Source: Halomonas sp. 54_146
Lineage (GTDB): Bacteria; Pseudomonadota; Gammaproteobacteria; Pseudomonadales; Halomonadaceae
Length of the DNA stretch: 45,073 nt
Assembly (NCBI RefSeq): GCF_001507855.1
Contig: NZ_LGEN01000028.1
Coordinates: forward strand, 1-45,073
Reading direction: 5' to 3'
Below the pieces are notes generated by a model that saw only the letters and a list, made by a program, of their open reading frames with translations, searched no databases and had not been told where the DNA came from. Below are positions 9,004 through 18,923 of the stretch, in pieces; the first letter of the stretch is position 1; every line of letters starts with the position of its first letter. The translations under genes and the position numbers were made by a program.

Positions 9004-10356
9004 ATGCAAGTTTCTGTCGAGACGACCTCCCAGATCGAACGCCGCATTACTATTCAAGTACCGGCTGCCGAAATTGACGAGGCCGTTAGTGCTCGCTTGA
9101 AAGACACCGCGAAGAATGTTCGCTTGAATGGTTTTCGCCAGGGCCGAGTGCCGATGGCCGTCGTTCGTCAGCGTTACGGTCAAGATGCACGTAACGAAGT
9201 CGTTGGCGAAGTAATGCGCGAGCGCTATGTGCGCGCCATTACTGATGAAGGTTTGAACCCTGCAGGCTTTCCAAAAATTGAGCCGTCCATTAATGAATCA
9301 GGTAAAGATTTAGAATTCGTTGCGGTGATGGAAATCTACCCTGAGATAGAGTTGGCTTCTATCGAAGGCACTGATGTTGAGCGCCCTGTCGTTACCGTTA
9401 GCGATGCAGATGTTGATGAAATGATCGACACGCTGCGTAAGCAAAATGCTGGCTGGGAAGAGGTAGAGGCTGCTGCAGCTGATGGTGACCAAGTCACTAT
9501 TGATTTCCAGGGTTACATTGGTGATGAGCCGTTTGAAGGCGGCAGCGCCGAAGGGCACTCACTGGTAATTGGCTCCAATAGCTTTATTCCTGGTTTTGAA
9601 GCGCAGTTAATTGGCGCGAAAGCAGGCGAAGAGAAAACCATCAACGTTACTTTCCCTGAAGATTACCAAGCTGAGCATTTAGCCGGTAAAGAAGCCACCT
9701 TCAAGGTGACCGTGCACAAAGTTAGTAGCCAGAAACTGCCTGAAGTAGACGCTGAGTTTATCGAGCGTTTTGGCGTTGAAGGTGGTGATCAGGAAAAATT
9801 CCGCGCTGAAATCAAGAAGAACATGACCCGTGAGGCGTCTCAAGCGATTGATAACCGGGTTAAGCAGCAAGTGCTTGATGCGCTTAAAAAGGTTAACGAA
9901 ATTCCTGTGCCAAGCGCACTGGTTCAGCAAGAGACTGACGGCATGAAGCGCCAGGCGGCGCAGCAGTTTGGTTTAGGTGAAGATTTTGATGTCAGCCAGC
10001 TGCCCAACGAACTGTTCGAAGAGCAGGCTAAAGGTCGCGTTCAGGTTGGTTTGTTGCTGGCTGAAGTAATCAAAGCTAACGAGCTTGATGCTGACGATGA
10101 CGCTATCAAAGCAAAAGTGGCTGAGCTTGCTGAGCAGTACCAAGACCCTGATGAAGTGGTCAGCTACTACATGGGTAACGAGCAGCTGAAAACCCAGGTG
10201 AAATCTGCCATTCTTGAAGAGAAAGCGGTCGCTAAGCTGCTTGAGCAGACGAACATTAAAGATGTCGAAATGTCTTATCAGCAAGCCCTTGCCGCTGCGC
10301 AACAGCAAGCAGAGCAAGATGAGGGTGCTGAAGAAGGCGAGCAAGCTAGCGCCTAA
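9004..10356 (+). CDS. tig: Trigger factor, ribosome-associated chaperone and prolyl isomerase
   Basis: Binds near the ribosome exit tunnel and holds nascent chains. The start is ATG 9004 (MQVSVETTSQIERRITIQ), after AGAGGA; an in-frame ATG at 8965 would add 13 unconserved residues. The 450-residue protein has the ribosome-binding tail with the signature GFRQGRVP (about residue 43), the FKBP-type PPIase domain (about 155-245, including DGDQVTIDFQGYIGDEPFEGG), and a helical C-terminal chaperone domain ending in an acidic, glutamine-rich tail. It heads the tig-clpP-clpX order usual in gammaproteobacteria. Confidence 0.97.
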   Translation: MQVSVETTSQIERRITIQVPAAEIDEAVSARLKDTAKNVRLNGFRQGRVPMAVVRQRYGQDARNEVVGEVMRERYVRAITDEGLNPAGFPKIEPSINESGKDLEFVAVMEIYPEIELASIEGTDVERPVVTVSDADVDEMIDTLRKQNAGWEEVEAAAADGDQVTIDFQGYIGDEPFEGGSAEGHSLVIGSNSFIPGFEAQLIGAKAGEEKTINVTFPEDYQAEHLAGKEATFKVTVHKVSSQKLPEVDAEFIERFGVEGGDQEKFRAEIKKNMTREASQAIDNRVKQQVLDALKKVNEIPVPSALVQQETDGMKRQAAQQFGLGEDFDVSQLPNELFEEQAKGRVQVGLLLAEVIKANELDADDDAIKAKVAELAEQYQDPDEVVSYYMGNEQLKTQVKSAILEEKAVAKLLEQTNIKDVEMSYQQALAAAQQQAEQDEGAEEGEQASA

Positions 10357-10369
10357 CACCCTGGAACGT

Positions 10370-10399
10370 GGTGCACCCTTAGCGGGTGCGCCTTTCCCT
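10370..10399 (+). terminator. Hairpin between tig and clpP, weak terminator or attenuator
   Basis: GGTGCACCC (10370-10378) pairs with GGGTGCGCC (10384-10392), one pair being G-U, around TTAGC, followed by TTTCCCTT rather than a clean T-run. It probably lets part of the tig transcription run on into clpP. Confidence 0.5.
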
Positions 10400-10423
10400 T
10401 CCCGGACGCAAGGAATCACCTGA

Positions 10424-11041
10424 ATGAGTGAGTTCAATATTCAAAATGCCGGCGGTTTAGTACCCATGGTGGTTGAGCAGAGCGCCAAAGGGGAAAGAGC
10501 CTACGACATCTACTCACGCCTGCTGAAAGAGCGTGTGATTTTCTTGGTAGGACCTGTAGAAGATTACATGGCTAATTTGGTGGTCGCGCAACTGCTGTTC
10601 CTAGAGTCGGAAAATCCGGACAAAGACATTCACCTGTATATCAACTCACCAGGTGGTTCGGTCACTGCTGGTATGTCGATTTACGACACCATGCAGTTCG
10701 TTAAGCCCGATGTGTCTACGGTGTGTATTGGTCAGGCGGCCAGCATGGGTGCGTTACTATTGACTGCCGGTGCTGCAGGCAAGCGTTATTGTCTACCCAA
10801 CTCACGTGTCATGATTCACCAGCCGCTGGGTGGTTACCAAGGCCAAGCGTCAGATATTGAAATTCATACCCGTGAAATTCTTGGTATCCGTGAAAAGCTT
10901 AACCAGATTCTTGCCCACCACACGGGGCAGGATATTGACACGGTTGCGCGTGATACAGACCGGGATAATTTCATGAGCGCCAATATGGCCAAAGAGTATG
11001 GCCTGATTGACGCAGTGCTGGATAAGCGGCCTACATCCTGA
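10424..11041 (+). CDS. clpP: ClpP, proteolytic subunit of ATP-dependent Clp protease
   Basis: Serine protease forming the double-heptamer chamber that degrades substrates unfolded by ClpX. 205 residues (207 in E. coli). Catalytic Ser-107 lies in [10 protein letters not shown] and His-132 in [10 protein letters not shown]; the catalytic aspartate is in the [20 protein letters not shown] segment near residue 181. A short N-terminal propeptide (about 12-14 residues) is expected. ATG at 10424 follows AAGGA. clpX follows after 74 bases. Confidence 0.98.
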   Translation: MSEFNIQNAGGLVPMVVEQSAKGERAYDIYSRLLKERVIFLVGPVEDYMANLVVAQLLFLESENPDKDIHLYINSPGGSVTAGMSIYDTMQFVKPDVSTVCIGQAASMGALLLTAGAAGKRYCLPNSRVMIHQPLGGYQGQASDIEIHTREILGIREKLNQILAHHTGQDIDTVARDTDRDNFMSANMAKEYGLIDAVLDKRPTS

Positions 11042-11115
11042 TAGCGTGATAGGATTCTGCTTTTCTAACGAGCTTTTCCGGCGGCGCTAGCCGCCGCAGT
11101 GATAGAGGTATGCGA

Positions 11116-12396
11116 ATGGCCGACGGCAAAGGCAAGGACGAAGGTGGCAAACTGCTCTACTGCTCGTTTTGTGGCAAAAACCAAAACGAAGTACGTAAGC
11201 TGATTGCGGGCCCGTCCGTTTATATCTGCGATGAGTGTGTCGACTTATGTAATGACATCATTCGCGAGGAAGTTCTCGAAGCCGATGCCGAGAGCGATGA
11301 GGAGCGTTTACCTACGCCTCGCGAAATACGTCATACGTTAGATGATTATGTCATTGGGCAGGATCGCGCCAAAATGGTGCTGTCCGTAGCGGTGTATAAC
11401 CACTACAAACGCCTGAAAACAGATGTACGCGACGGCGATGTGGAACTAGGTAAATCAAATATTCTGCTGATTGGTCCTACCGGTAGCGGTAAAACGCTAT
11501 TGGCGGAAACCATGGCGCGGCTACTGAATGTGCCTTTTACCATTGCGGATGCAACCACGCTGACGGAAGCAGGCTATGTCGGTGAAGATGTTGAAAACAT
11601 CATCCAGAAGCTGTTGCAAAAGTGCGATTACGACGTCGAAAAAGCGGAACGTGGCATTGTTTATATTGATGAAATCGATAAGATTTCACGCAAATCTGAC
11701 AATCCTTCCATCACTCGTGATGTTTCGGGTGAGGGCGTTCAACAAGCATTGTTGAAGCTGATTGAAGGCACCACCGCATCAGTGCCGCCCCAGGGCGGAC
11801 GCAAACACCCCCAGCAAGAGTTTGTCCAAGTGAATACGGGCAATATTCTGTTTATCGTCGGCGGTGCATTTGCGGGTCTCGATAAAGTTATCCGTGACCG
11901 CGCTGAGAAAGGTGGCATTGGTTTCAATGCGGCAGTGAAAAGCAAAGAGTCCTCCCGTGGGGTGGGTGAGTTGCTGGCTGATGTTGAACCTGATGATCTG
12001 GTGAAATTTGGTCTGATTCCTGAGTTCGTTGGTCGTTTGCCGATTATAGCCACGCTGATGGAACTTACCGAAGATGCATTAGTGCAGATTCTGACAGAGC
12101 CAAAAAACTCGCTGGTTAAGCAGTACGCTAAGCTATTTGAAATGGAAGGCGTGACGCTTGAGTTTAGAGACGAAGCATTACGAGCGGTTGCCGAAAAAGC
12201 CATGGAACGTAAGACGGGTGCGCGCGGCCTGCGCTCTATTTTAGAGTCTGTGTTGCTAGACACCATGTACGAAATTCCGTCGCTTGAAGGCGTCAGTAAA
12301 GTAGTGATTGACGGCTCAGTCATTGCTGGTGAGAGCGAACCTCTGCTGATCTACTCGCAAAAAGAAGAAGCACGTGTTGACGGTACTGATGGCTAG
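11116..12396 (+). CDS. clpX: ClpX, ATP-dependent unfoldase of the Clp protease
   Basis: Hexameric AAA+ protein that recognises substrates, unfolds them and feeds ClpP. Of two ATGs at 11110 and 11116, the second has AGAGG (11104-11108) at a proper 7-base distance and gives [21 protein letters not shown], like E. coli; 426 residues. The N-terminal zinc domain has CSFC and CDECVDLC, followed by Walker A GPTGSGKT, Walker B VYIDEIDK, and the IGF-type ClpP-binding loop (GIGFNAAV). The C-terminal small domain has the sensor-2 motif GARGLRS. Confidence 0.98.
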   Translation: MADGKGKDEGGKLLYCSFCGKNQNEVRKLIAGPSVYICDECVDLCNDIIREEVLEADAESDEERLPTPREIRHTLDDYVIGQDRAKMVLSVAVYNHYKRLKTDVRDGDVELGKSNILLIGPTGSGKTLLAETMARLLNVPFTIADATTLTEAGYVGEDVENIIQKLLQKCDYDVEKAERGIVYIDEIDKISRKSDNPSITRDVSGEGVQQALLKLIEGTTASVPPQGGRKHPQQEFVQVNTGNILFIVGGAFAGLDKVIRDRAEKGGIGFNAAVKSKESSRGVGELLADVEPDDLVKFGLIPEFVGRLPIIATLMELTEDALVQILTEPKNSLVKQYAKLFEMEGVTLEFRDEALRAVAEKAMERKTGARGLRSILESVLLDTMYEIPSLEGVSKVVIDGSVIAGESEPLLIYSQKEEARVDGTDG

Positions 12397-12442
12397 TGCA
12401 CGTTGAGCCTCCCAGCCTGACTTCAAACGCTTGCGCTAAACC

Positions 12443-12466
12443 AAGGGGTCGCCTAGGCGACCCCTT
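12443..12466 (+). terminator. Perfect 24-base palindrome between clpX and lon
   Basis: AAGGGGTCGCCT (12443-12454) is followed at once by its exact reverse complement (12455-12466). As RNA it would form a long GC-rich hairpin; only TTGCTATTC follows, so it is a poor classical terminator. Its symmetry would serve either strand. Confidence 0.6.
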
Positions 12467-12528
12467 GCTATTCATTAAGCATAAGCGCACTTATAAGTAC
12501 TCATCCGATTTATCGAGGAACGTCTGCG

Positions 12529-14955
12529 ATGCAGCAGAACGCCGAACAGACACAATGTCTACCCCTTTTACCATTGCGCGATGTGGTTGTTTATCCGCAA
12601 ATGGTTATCCCTCTTTTTGTAGGTCGTGAAAAGTCTATCCAGGCGCTCGAAGCGGCGATGGAGGCTGAAAAGCGTGTGTTACTGGTGGCTCAGCGCGAAG
12701 CTTCTCAGGATGACCCAGACAACGCGGATCTTTACTCCATGGGAACCGTGGCTGACATCATGCAGCTGCTTAAGCTGCCAGATGGCACTGTCAAAGTCCT
12801 TATCGAGGGTAGCTTTCGAGCGGATGTGCTGAGTGTCGAAGAAAATGCCGCAGGCTACACTCAAGCATATTTAACGCCGCGAGAGAGTGAGCCGCTGACC
12901 AGTCGCGAACAAGAAGCACTCGTTCGTGTACTGCTCAATCAGTTTGAACAGTACGTTAAGCTATCAAAAAAAGTCCCTAATGAAGTGCTTAACTCGCTAT
13001 CAGGGATTGAAGACCCGAGCCGTTTGGTTGATACCATTTGTGCCCACTTGTCGCTCAAAATTGGCGATAAGCAAGAGCTTCTTGAGATGGATCGGGTGCG
13101 TGATCGTATTGAGCACCTGATGGCACTCATCGAATCTGAGATTGATCTGCTTCAGGTAGAAAAGCGCATCCGCTCGCGGGTCAAAGAGCAGATGGAGAAG
13201 ACCCAGCGCGAGTATTATCTCAATGAGCAAATGAAGGCTATCCAGAAAGAAATGGGTGAGCTGGATAATGTGCCCAATGAGGCAGAGAAGTACGAGCTGG
13301 CGATTAAAGAATCGGGCATGCCTAAAGAGGCGTCCGATAAAGCGACTCAAGAACTCAATAAACTGAAAATGATGGCCTCAAATTCTGCAGAGGCCACGGT
13401 AGTACGCTCTTATTTGGATTGGCTAATCGCCGTGCCGTGGAAAAAACGCACGCGAGTTAAGCACGATCTTATAAAAGCCCAGCAAGTGCTTGATGAAGAC
13501 CATTACGGGCTAGAAGAAGTTAAAGCACGCATTCTAGAGTACCTTGCTGTGCAAACGCGTGTGCGCAAGATGAAAGGCCCTGTGCTGTGCTTAGTAGGCC
13601 CGCCTGGGGTGGGTAAAACATCGCTAGGCCAATCGATTGCCCGTGCCACTAATCGTAAGTACGTGCGCTTGGCGCTAGGTGGTGTGCGTGATGAATCTGA
13701 AATTCGCGGCCATCGGCGCACCTATATTGGCTCACTGCCGGGTAAAATGATCCAGCGCATGAGTCGCGCAGGCGTTAAAAACCCGCTGTTCCTGCTAGAT
13801 GAAGTTGATAAGTTAGGCATGGATCATCGCGGCGACCCCGCTTCTGCGTTGCTAGAGGTACTCGATCCTGAGCAAAACAACAGCTTCAGCGATCACTATC
13901 TTGAGCTCGATTATGATCTTTCAGAGACGCTATTCATCTGTACCGCCAACTCGATGAATATCCCTAGCGCCTTGCTGGATCGCATGGAAATTATTCGTCT
14001 ACCGGGTTACACCGAAGATGAAAAACTGGCCATTGCGAAGCGCTATCTGTTACCCAAGCAGTTGGCTGCAAACGGCTTGAAGGGGGGTGAGTTAACGCTA
14101 GAAGACAGTGCCCTGTTAGAGCTTATTCGCTACTACACTCGTGAAGCAGGGGTGCGTGAATTAGAGCGCCAGATTGCTAAAGTGTCACGGAAGGTATTGC
14201 GTGAGCGCCTTGAGAAAGAGCGTGACCCGAAAGCCAACCAAGATGGCCAAAGCTTAAAAGCTGAGCAAATTGAGCACTATGCAGGCGTGCGTCGCTATAG
14301 CTACGGCTTAGCGGAGCAAGATGACCAGATTGGCCGTGTAACAGGGCTAGCCTGGACCTCGGTAGGCGGCGAGCTGCTTAATATTGAATCGGTGGTCACG
14401 CCTGGTAAGGGGCGTATTAACAAAACTGGCTCACTTGGCGATGTGATGAAAGAGTCAGTGAGCGCTGCTCATACGGTAGTGCGTGCCAGGGCGCAGGCGT
14501 ATGGAATTGATCCAGACCGCTTCGAAAAAGAGGATCTGCATATTCACGTGCCCGAAGGTGCAACGCCGAAGGATGGCCCTAGTGCGGGTATAGCGATGGT
14601 TACCGCCATTGTTTCTGCTTATACCCAGCGTCCGGTGCGCTGCGATGTGGCAATGACGGGCGAAGTCAATCTGCGCGGTGAAGTATTACCCATTGGCGGG
14701 TTGAAGGAGAAATTGCTGGCAGCGCGTCGCGGTGGTATAAAGATAGTCCTAATTCCTGAAGAAAACCGCCGTGATCTCAAGGAAGTACCGGACAATATCA
14801 AAGGTGCGCTTGATATCCGCCCGGTGCGTTGGATAGATGATGTGTTAGCCGTAGCACTAGCAGAAAGGCCAGAAGCAGAGAGGGCAGAAGAAGGTGCATC
14901 GTTAGCAGGCACCGAAGCATCGTTTAATAATGCCGCAACTGCCAGTACCCATTAA
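12529..14955 (+). CDS. lon: Lon protease (ATP-dependent, S16 family)
   Basis: Cytoplasmic homo-hexameric protease that removes damaged and regulatory proteins. 808 residues. It has the N-terminal substrate-binding domain (about 10-205, PLRDVVVYPQMVIPLFVGRE), coiled-coil region (LNEQMKAIQKEMGE), AAA+ module with Walker A GPPGVGKTS (Lys-363) and Walker B LFLLDEVDK, and a C-terminal protease domain with catalytic Ser-685 (PKDGPSAGIAM) and Lys-726 (GGLKEKLLAA). ATG 12529 follows GAGGAA. The last ~25 residues are alanine/serine rich and look poorly conserved. It follows clpX after 132 bases, and hupB comes next. Confidence 0.98.
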   Translation: MQQNAEQTQCLPLLPLRDVVVYPQMVIPLFVGREKSIQALEAAMEAEKRVLLVAQREASQDDPDNADLYSMGTVADIMQLLKLPDGTVKVLIEGSFRADVLSVEENAAGYTQAYLTPRESEPLTSREQEALVRVLLNQFEQYVKLSKKVPNEVLNSLSGIEDPSRLVDTICAHLSLKIGDKQELLEMDRVRDRIEHLMALIESEIDLLQVEKRIRSRVKEQMEKTQREYYLNEQMKAIQKEMGELDNVPNEAEKYELAIKESGMPKEASDKATQELNKLKMMASNSAEATVVRSYLDWLIAVPWKKRTRVKHDLIKAQQVLDEDHYGLEEVKARILEYLAVQTRVRKMKGPVLCLVGPPGVGKTSLGQSIARATNRKYVRLALGGVRDESEIRGHRRTYIGSLPGKMIQRMSRAGVKNPLFLLDEVDKLGMDHRGDPASALLEVLDPEQNNSFSDHYLELDYDLSETLFICTANSMNIPSALLDRMEIIRLPGYTEDEKLAIAKRYLLPKQLAANGLKGGELTLEDSALLELIRYYTREAGVRELERQIAKVSRKVLRERLEKERDPKANQDGQSLKAEQIEHYAGVRRYSYGLAEQDDQIGRVTGLAWTSVGGELLNIESVVTPGKGRINKTGSLGDVMKESVSAAHTVVRARAQAYGIDPDRFEKEDLHIHVPEGATPKDGPSAGIAMVTAIVSAYTQRPVRCDVAMTGEVNLRGEVLPIGGLKEKLLAARRGGIKIVLIPEENRRDLKEVPDNIKGALDIRPVRWIDDVLAVALAERPEAERAEEGASLAGTEASFNNAATASTH

Positions 14956-15039
14956 GCCGTTAAAGCCTTTTTGGTTTTAGTTTTACTTAATATTTTTAGC
15001 CCGCTGCTGTGTGTGGCGGGCATGTCACGGCTTGGTTGC

Positions 15040-15069
15040 TTGACAGATGTTTCAAGGCATTGCTATAAA
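15040..15069 (+). promoter_or_regulatory. Strong sigma-70 promoter for hupB
   Basis: TTGACA (15040-15045) is a perfect -35 and TATAAA (15064-15069) a near-perfect -10, 18 bases apart, in the 194-base gap between lon and hupB. An upstream GC-rich hairpin around 15000 (GCCCGC/GCGGGC) has no T-run. Confidence 0.75.
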
Positions 15070-15149
15070 ACGCAGCTATGCTTTGATCGTCGTATCAATC
15101 GGTGACCATGCCGTTCAGAGCCATTTTTGAAACAGTTAAGGGGTGAAGA

Positions 15150-15422
15150 GTGAATAAGTCCGAGCTGATTGAAGCCATTGCCGCGTCTGCTGATATTCCT
15201 AAAGCAGCGGCAACTCGCGCATTGGATGCCATGGTAGAGTCTGTCACCGATAGCCTTAAAAAGGGTGAAAGCGTATCACTGGTAGGCTTTGGTACTTTCG
15301 CGATCAAAGAGCGCGCCGCCCGTACAGGCCGCAACCCACAAACGGGTCAACCTATCCAGATCAGTGCTGCCAAAGTACCCAGTTTCAAAGCAGGTAAGGC
15401 ACTGAAAGACGCCGTCAACTAA
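15150..15422 (+). CDS. hupB: DNA-binding protein HU, beta type (GTG start)
   Basis: 90-residue nucleoid protein that bends DNA without sequence preference. It begins [27 protein letters not shown], has the [24 protein letters not shown] beta-arm region with the conserved proline in RNPQTG, and ends in the usual helix. The start is GTG 15150, 6 bases after AAGGGG (15138-15143); no ATG fits. Position after lon matches E. coli hupB. Confidence 0.96.
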   Translation: MNKSELIEAIAASADIPKAAATRALDAMVESVTDSLKKGESVSLVGFGTFAIKERAARTGRNPQTGQPIQISAAKVPSFKAGKALKDAVN

Positions 15423-15448
15423 TTTGACCGCGTTTGCTGTAACCTAAT

Positions 15449-15474
15449 GGGCGCATCGCACTGGCGATGCGCCC
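15449..15474 (+). terminator. Hairpin terminator after hupB
   Basis: GGGCGCATCGC (15449-15459) pairs perfectly with GCGATGCGCCC (15464-15474) around ACTG. ATGTTATTTT follows, so the U-tract is imperfect. Confidence 0.7.
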
Positions 15475-15547
15475 ATGTTATTTTCTGGCCCCTATTCGTT
15501 AAGCGTTAGCGGGTTCATGTGTTTGGCTGTGACTATCTGAGGCTAGC

Positions 15548-17368
15548 ATGCTGCAAAGTATTCGAGATGGCTCCAGAAGCTGGGGTGCCAAAATCATTAT
15601 CGGTGTTATGGTCGCGGCCATGGCGCTTTTCGGGATTGAGTCACTGTTTGGGCTTTTTGGTAGCGACCCAAACGAAGTAGCAAGCGTCAACGGGCAGCCG
15701 ATTATGCGCCAGCAGGTTGAGCTTGAGGTTCAGCGGGCACTACGTTCAGGGCAAGTACCACCCGAGCAAGAGCGGGCGCTACGCAACGATATGCTTGAGC
15801 AGCTTATCACTCGGGAACTGTTATCCCAGTACGCTGAAGACGGTGGTTTTAGCGTTTCCGATCAGCAGTTGGATCAGATGATTGTTAGCTTGCCTGAGTT
15901 TCACGATCAGGATGGTCGGTTCTCCGCAGAGGTATTTCGTAACCGCTTAGCCGGTGCTGGCTATACGCCGCTGTCTTTCCGGGAAGAGCTACGTGTTGAT
16001 ATCCAGCGCCAGCATTTACAGCAAGGCTTGGCGTTTAGTGATTTTAGCCTTCCAAGCGAGCAAGAACGCTTAGCTGAGCTGCAGCGCCAGCAGCGCAGTT
16101 TTCGCTATCTGGTGCTAGATGGCGACGATGTTGAAGCGGAAATCAATGTCAGTGAAGACGATCTTCAAGCCTACTATGATGCCCATCAAGAACGTTTCGA
16201 GCGCCCCGAACAGGTACGCCTTGAGTACGTTGTGATCGATCGTCAGGAAATGGCAGAAGAAGCCGATGTAGACGAAGAAACACTGCGCGATGCCTGGCGC
16301 GAGCAGAATCGTGAGGCCGGTCGGCGTGCTTCACACATAATGATCACTTTTGGTGGTGAGCGCTCCCGTGAAGAGGCCCAGGCCTTGGCAGAAACCGCGC
16401 GCCAAGCGATTGAAGACGGTGAATCTTTTGAACAGACCGCGCTGCGCTATTCCGATGACACCGCTAGTGCTGAAGAGGGGGGTGACCTTGGCGTTATCAG
16501 CAGAGGCTTCTTTGGCGACACCTTTGATGAGGCTGTGTTTAGCCTTGAAGAGGGTGATATTTCCCTGCCGGTTGAGCTGGATAACGCCTTTCACATTATT
16601 CAAGTAACGGACATTCAGGGCCCTACGTTTGAAGAGCAGCGCGATGAACTAGCACGAGAAGTGGCTCTTCGCACTATCGATGATCAGTTTAATCAGCAGG
16701 TACAACAGCTAATTGATAAAAGTTTCGCTGCTGATGACTTGCAAAGCATTGCTGATGAAATCGGCTTAACGCTCAATGAGAGTGACTGGCTAGCACAAAA
16801 TGACGACGCAGAGGGAGTGCTGTCAGAGCCTGGCGTTATGTCGGCGGCGTTTAGTGCCGATGTGCTCGAAGAGGGCTATAACAGCGAAGTGATTGAGCTA
16901 GATCGGGATCGCCGTCTGGTACTGCGCATTGCCGAACAGCGCGATGCGACGCTGTTGCCGCTTGATGACGTGCGTGAAGAGGTTGAAGTCTCCGTGGCTG
17001 CTGAGCAGCAGCAAGAAGCGCTGCGTAAAGAAGCTCAAGCACTTATCGCAGAGCTGCAAAATAGCGGTGAAGCCGATATTGACTGGCTCACTGCCGTTAG
17101 TGTCAGTCGCCAATCAGACACCACCGTACCTCAATTACTCGTTCAGGAAGTCTTTCGCCTGCCGCGCCCAGAAGAGGGTGAGAGCGTCTATCGTGCCGTT
17201 GAGCTACCGCAAGGTGTGGCGTTAGTCGCGTTAGATAGCGTAACTGACGGTGAAGTAAATGAACAAATGGAAACGTTTGTCTCTCAGATGGCCGAACAGT
17301 TACGCGCACAATCGGTACTGCAGGGGTTAATTGATGACCTGCGCAGCGATGCCGATATTAAGCGGTAG
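15548..17368 (+). CDS. ppiD: PpiD-like periplasmic folding chaperone
   Basis: Inner-membrane-anchored chaperone with parvulin fold that meets secreted proteins leaving the Sec translocon. 606 residues. A single transmembrane helix (about 14-37, WGAKIIIGVMVAAMALFGIESLFG) anchors the protein with the bulk in the periplasm; next come the SurA-like N-domain (about 45-190), the parvulin domain (about 258-352, with ASHIMITF and GGDLGVISRGFFGDTFDEAVF), and a helical C-region. ATG 15548 has a weak upstream GAGGC. It follows hupB, as in E. coli, and ends before a bidirectional terminator. Confidence 0.93.
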   Translation: MLQSIRDGSRSWGAKIIIGVMVAAMALFGIESLFGLFGSDPNEVASVNGQPIMRQQVELEVQRALRSGQVPPEQERALRNDMLEQLITRELLSQYAEDGGFSVSDQQLDQMIVSLPEFHDQDGRFSAEVFRNRLAGAGYTPLSFREELRVDIQRQHLQQGLAFSDFSLPSEQERLAELQRQQRSFRYLVLDGDDVEAEINVSEDDLQAYYDAHQERFERPEQVRLEYVVIDRQEMAEEADVDEETLRDAWREQNREAGRRASHIMITFGGERSREEAQALAETARQAIEDGESFEQTALRYSDDTASAEEGGDLGVISRGFFGDTFDEAVFSLEEGDISLPVELDNAFHIIQVTDIQGPTFEEQRDELAREVALRTIDDQFNQQVQQLIDKSFAADDLQSIADEIGLTLNESDWLAQNDDAEGVLSEPGVMSAAFSADVLEEGYNSEVIELDRDRRLVLRIAEQRDATLLPLDDVREEVEVSVAAEQQQEALRKEAQALIAELQNSGEADIDWLTAVSVSRQSDTTVPQLLVQEVFRLPRPEEGESVYRAVELPQGVALVALDSVTDGEVNEQMETFVSQMAEQLRAQSVLQGLIDDLRSDADIKR

Positions 17369-17411
17369 CATCGCTTAACGCTGCAAAAGTGTCTGAGATA
17401 AAGTGACCCAA

Positions 17412-17439
17412 AAAAAGCCGATCGTGAGATCGGCTTTTT
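17412..17439. terminator. Bidirectional terminator between ppiD and lpxH
   Basis: GCCGATC (17417-17423) pairs with GATCGGC (17428-17434) around GTGA, flanked by five A on the left and five T on the right, so it can act for ppiD on the plus strand and lpxH on the minus strand. Confidence 0.92.
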
Positions 17440-17477
17440 CGTACAGACATGCCAGCAAGGCTAGGCATTCAGCAACG

Positions 17478-18254
17478 TTAGGCGTCCGGTAATGCTGTGA
17501 GGGCAAACTGACGTAGTCGTGGTGTTGCCGTTTGTTCAGAGCGCTCGATCACAATATCCCAGCCGTGCTGGGCATCCCAGTCACCGAGTACATAGCGTTT
17601 GGCGGGTACTTCTTCAACGGTCAGGTCATGCACACGAGGGCGGTGGGTGTGGCCGTGAATCATCGTCGTCACGCCGCAGGACTCCATCACCCTGATGACC
17701 TCCTGCTGAGTGACATCCATAATGGCCTCTGCTTTATTGGCATTGGCTTCCCCAGATTGCGCACGCAGGCTTTTGGCCAGTGCCAAGCGCTGTTCAAGCG
17801 GCAGGGCAAGCATGTGAGCCTGCCATTCAGGGTTGCGTGACTGCTGGCGAAAGGCCATGTAGGCCTCATCTTGGGTACACAGGCTGTCGCCATGCAGGAG
17901 TACCACTGGCATACCCTCAAGCTCGACCTCTTCAATGTCAGGTAGCAGCATCGCCTGACAAGCGTTAACAAAGCGTTCACCCAGTAGAAAGTCTCGGTTG
18001 CCGTGCATTAAATACACCGCAGTGCCATCGCTGCTAAGCTTTCTTAAGCGCTTGATAACCTCTTGGGCAACGCCGCTAAGCGGTTGCGTGTTGTCATCGA
18101 GAAGGTCATCGCCAATCCAGGCGTCAAAAAGATCTCCCAGTATATAAAGCGCATTGGCCCCGGGGGCGGTGTGCTCTAGGTAGCGGTAAAACCCCTGATT
18201 AATATCAGGGGTATCGCCACTTAGGTGCAGGTCGGCAACAAGCAATGTGCGCAT
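17478..18254 (-). CDS. lpxH: UDP-2,3-diacylglucosamine diphosphatase
   Basis: Fourth step of lipid A synthesis: splits UDP-2,3-diacylglucosamine to lipid X and UMP at the inner membrane. 258 residues (240 in E. coli). The calcineurin-type metal site is complete: DLHL near the N-terminus, GDLFDAWIGDD, HGNRDFLLG, LLHGDSLCTQD, and HGHTHRP near the C-terminus. The start ATG lies 13 bases after the ppiB stop, so the two form an operon. Confidence 0.95.
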   Translation of the reverse strand: MRTLLVADLHLSGDTPDINQGFYRYLEHTAPGANALYILGDLFDAWIGDDLLDDNTQPLSGVAQEVIKRLRKLSSDGTAVYLMHGNRDFLLGERFVNACQAMLLPDIEEVELEGMPVVLLHGDSLCTQDEAYMAFRQQSRNPEWQAHMLALPLEQRLALAKSLRAQSGEANANKAEAIMDVTQQEVIRVMESCGVTTMIHGHTHRPRVHDLTVEEVPAKRYVLGDWDAQHGWDIVIERSEQTATPRLRQFALTALPDA

Positions 18255-18267
18255 AAAGCTCCTGGCG

Positions 18268-18768
18268 TTATTCCGTTTCCTTGACGTAAGCGCGCTCGAT
18301 GATCACATCATCAGCGGGCACATCGGCGTGCATTCCGCGGCGTGTCGTCGTTACGTTTTTAATTTCGTTGACAACCTCCATGCCGTCAACGACTTCACCA
18401 AACACTGCATAGCCCCAGCCTTGAAGGCTTTTGCCGCTGTGGTCAAGAAAACTGTTATCGCCCACGTTGATGAAAAATTGTGCGGTGGCCGAGTGGGGGT
18501 CTTGGGTGCGGGCCATCGCCAGGGTGCCAATGGTGTTTTTTAAGCCGTTGTCGGCTTCGTTGTCGATGGGGTCGCGGGTGGGTTTCTGGTTAAAGTCCTT
18601 GTCGAAACCGCCGCCTTGCACCATGAAGCCGTCGATAACGCGGTGAAACAGGGTGCCGTCATAAAATCCGTCGCGAACGTACTGCTCAAAATTCGCCGCG
18701 CTAATGGGCGCTTTTTCGTGGTTAAGGGCGATAGTGATGTCACCGTGGTTCGTCTGTAATACGATCAT
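18268..18768 (-). CDS. ppiB: Peptidyl-prolyl cis-trans isomerase B (cyclophilin)
   Basis: Cytoplasmic cyclophilin; no signal peptide. 166 residues (164 in E. coli). The start is ATG 18768 ([15 protein letters not shown]), with AGGA (complement of 18777-18780) upstream; an in-frame ATG at 18786 would place that site inside the gene. Active-site elements [15 protein letters not shown], the [17 protein letters not shown] block and [12 protein letters not shown] are all present. First gene of a ppiB-lpxH operon, divergent from glnS. Confidence 0.96.
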   Translation of the reverse strand: MIVLQTNHGDITIALNHEKAPISAANFEQYVRDGFYDGTLFHRVIDGFMVQGGGFDKDFNQKPTRDPIDNEADNGLKNTIGTLAMARTQDPHSATAQFFINVGDNSFLDHSGKSLQGWGYAVFGEVVDGMEVVNEIKNVTTTRRGMHADVPADDVIIERAYVKETE

Positions 18769-18800
18769 TGATAAATTCCTGTTCAATAAAGGCGTTCGCC

Positions 18801-18831
18801 TTGGCGCTGTGCATCGGCGTCACGCTATAAT
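18801..18831 (+). promoter_or_regulatory. Probable glnS promoter
   Basis: A perfect -10 box TATAAT (18826-18831) lies about 90 bases before glnS. The -35 is weak (TTGGCG, 18801-18806, spacer 19). It lies in the 155-base ppiB-glnS divergent gap. Confidence 0.5.
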
Positions 18832-18923
18832 AGCCGTTTTGCTCTGCACCGCGAAGAGCCATAGGGGTATCCTAGGTTCTTACGGCTGCGCACGCCATCC
18901 ACCACGAGGTTATCAACACCGCC

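Noticed and set aside
11739..12323. 194-residue minus-strand ORF inside clpX
   Set aside because: Antisense shadow; serine-rich, no ribosome site, and clpX is certain.
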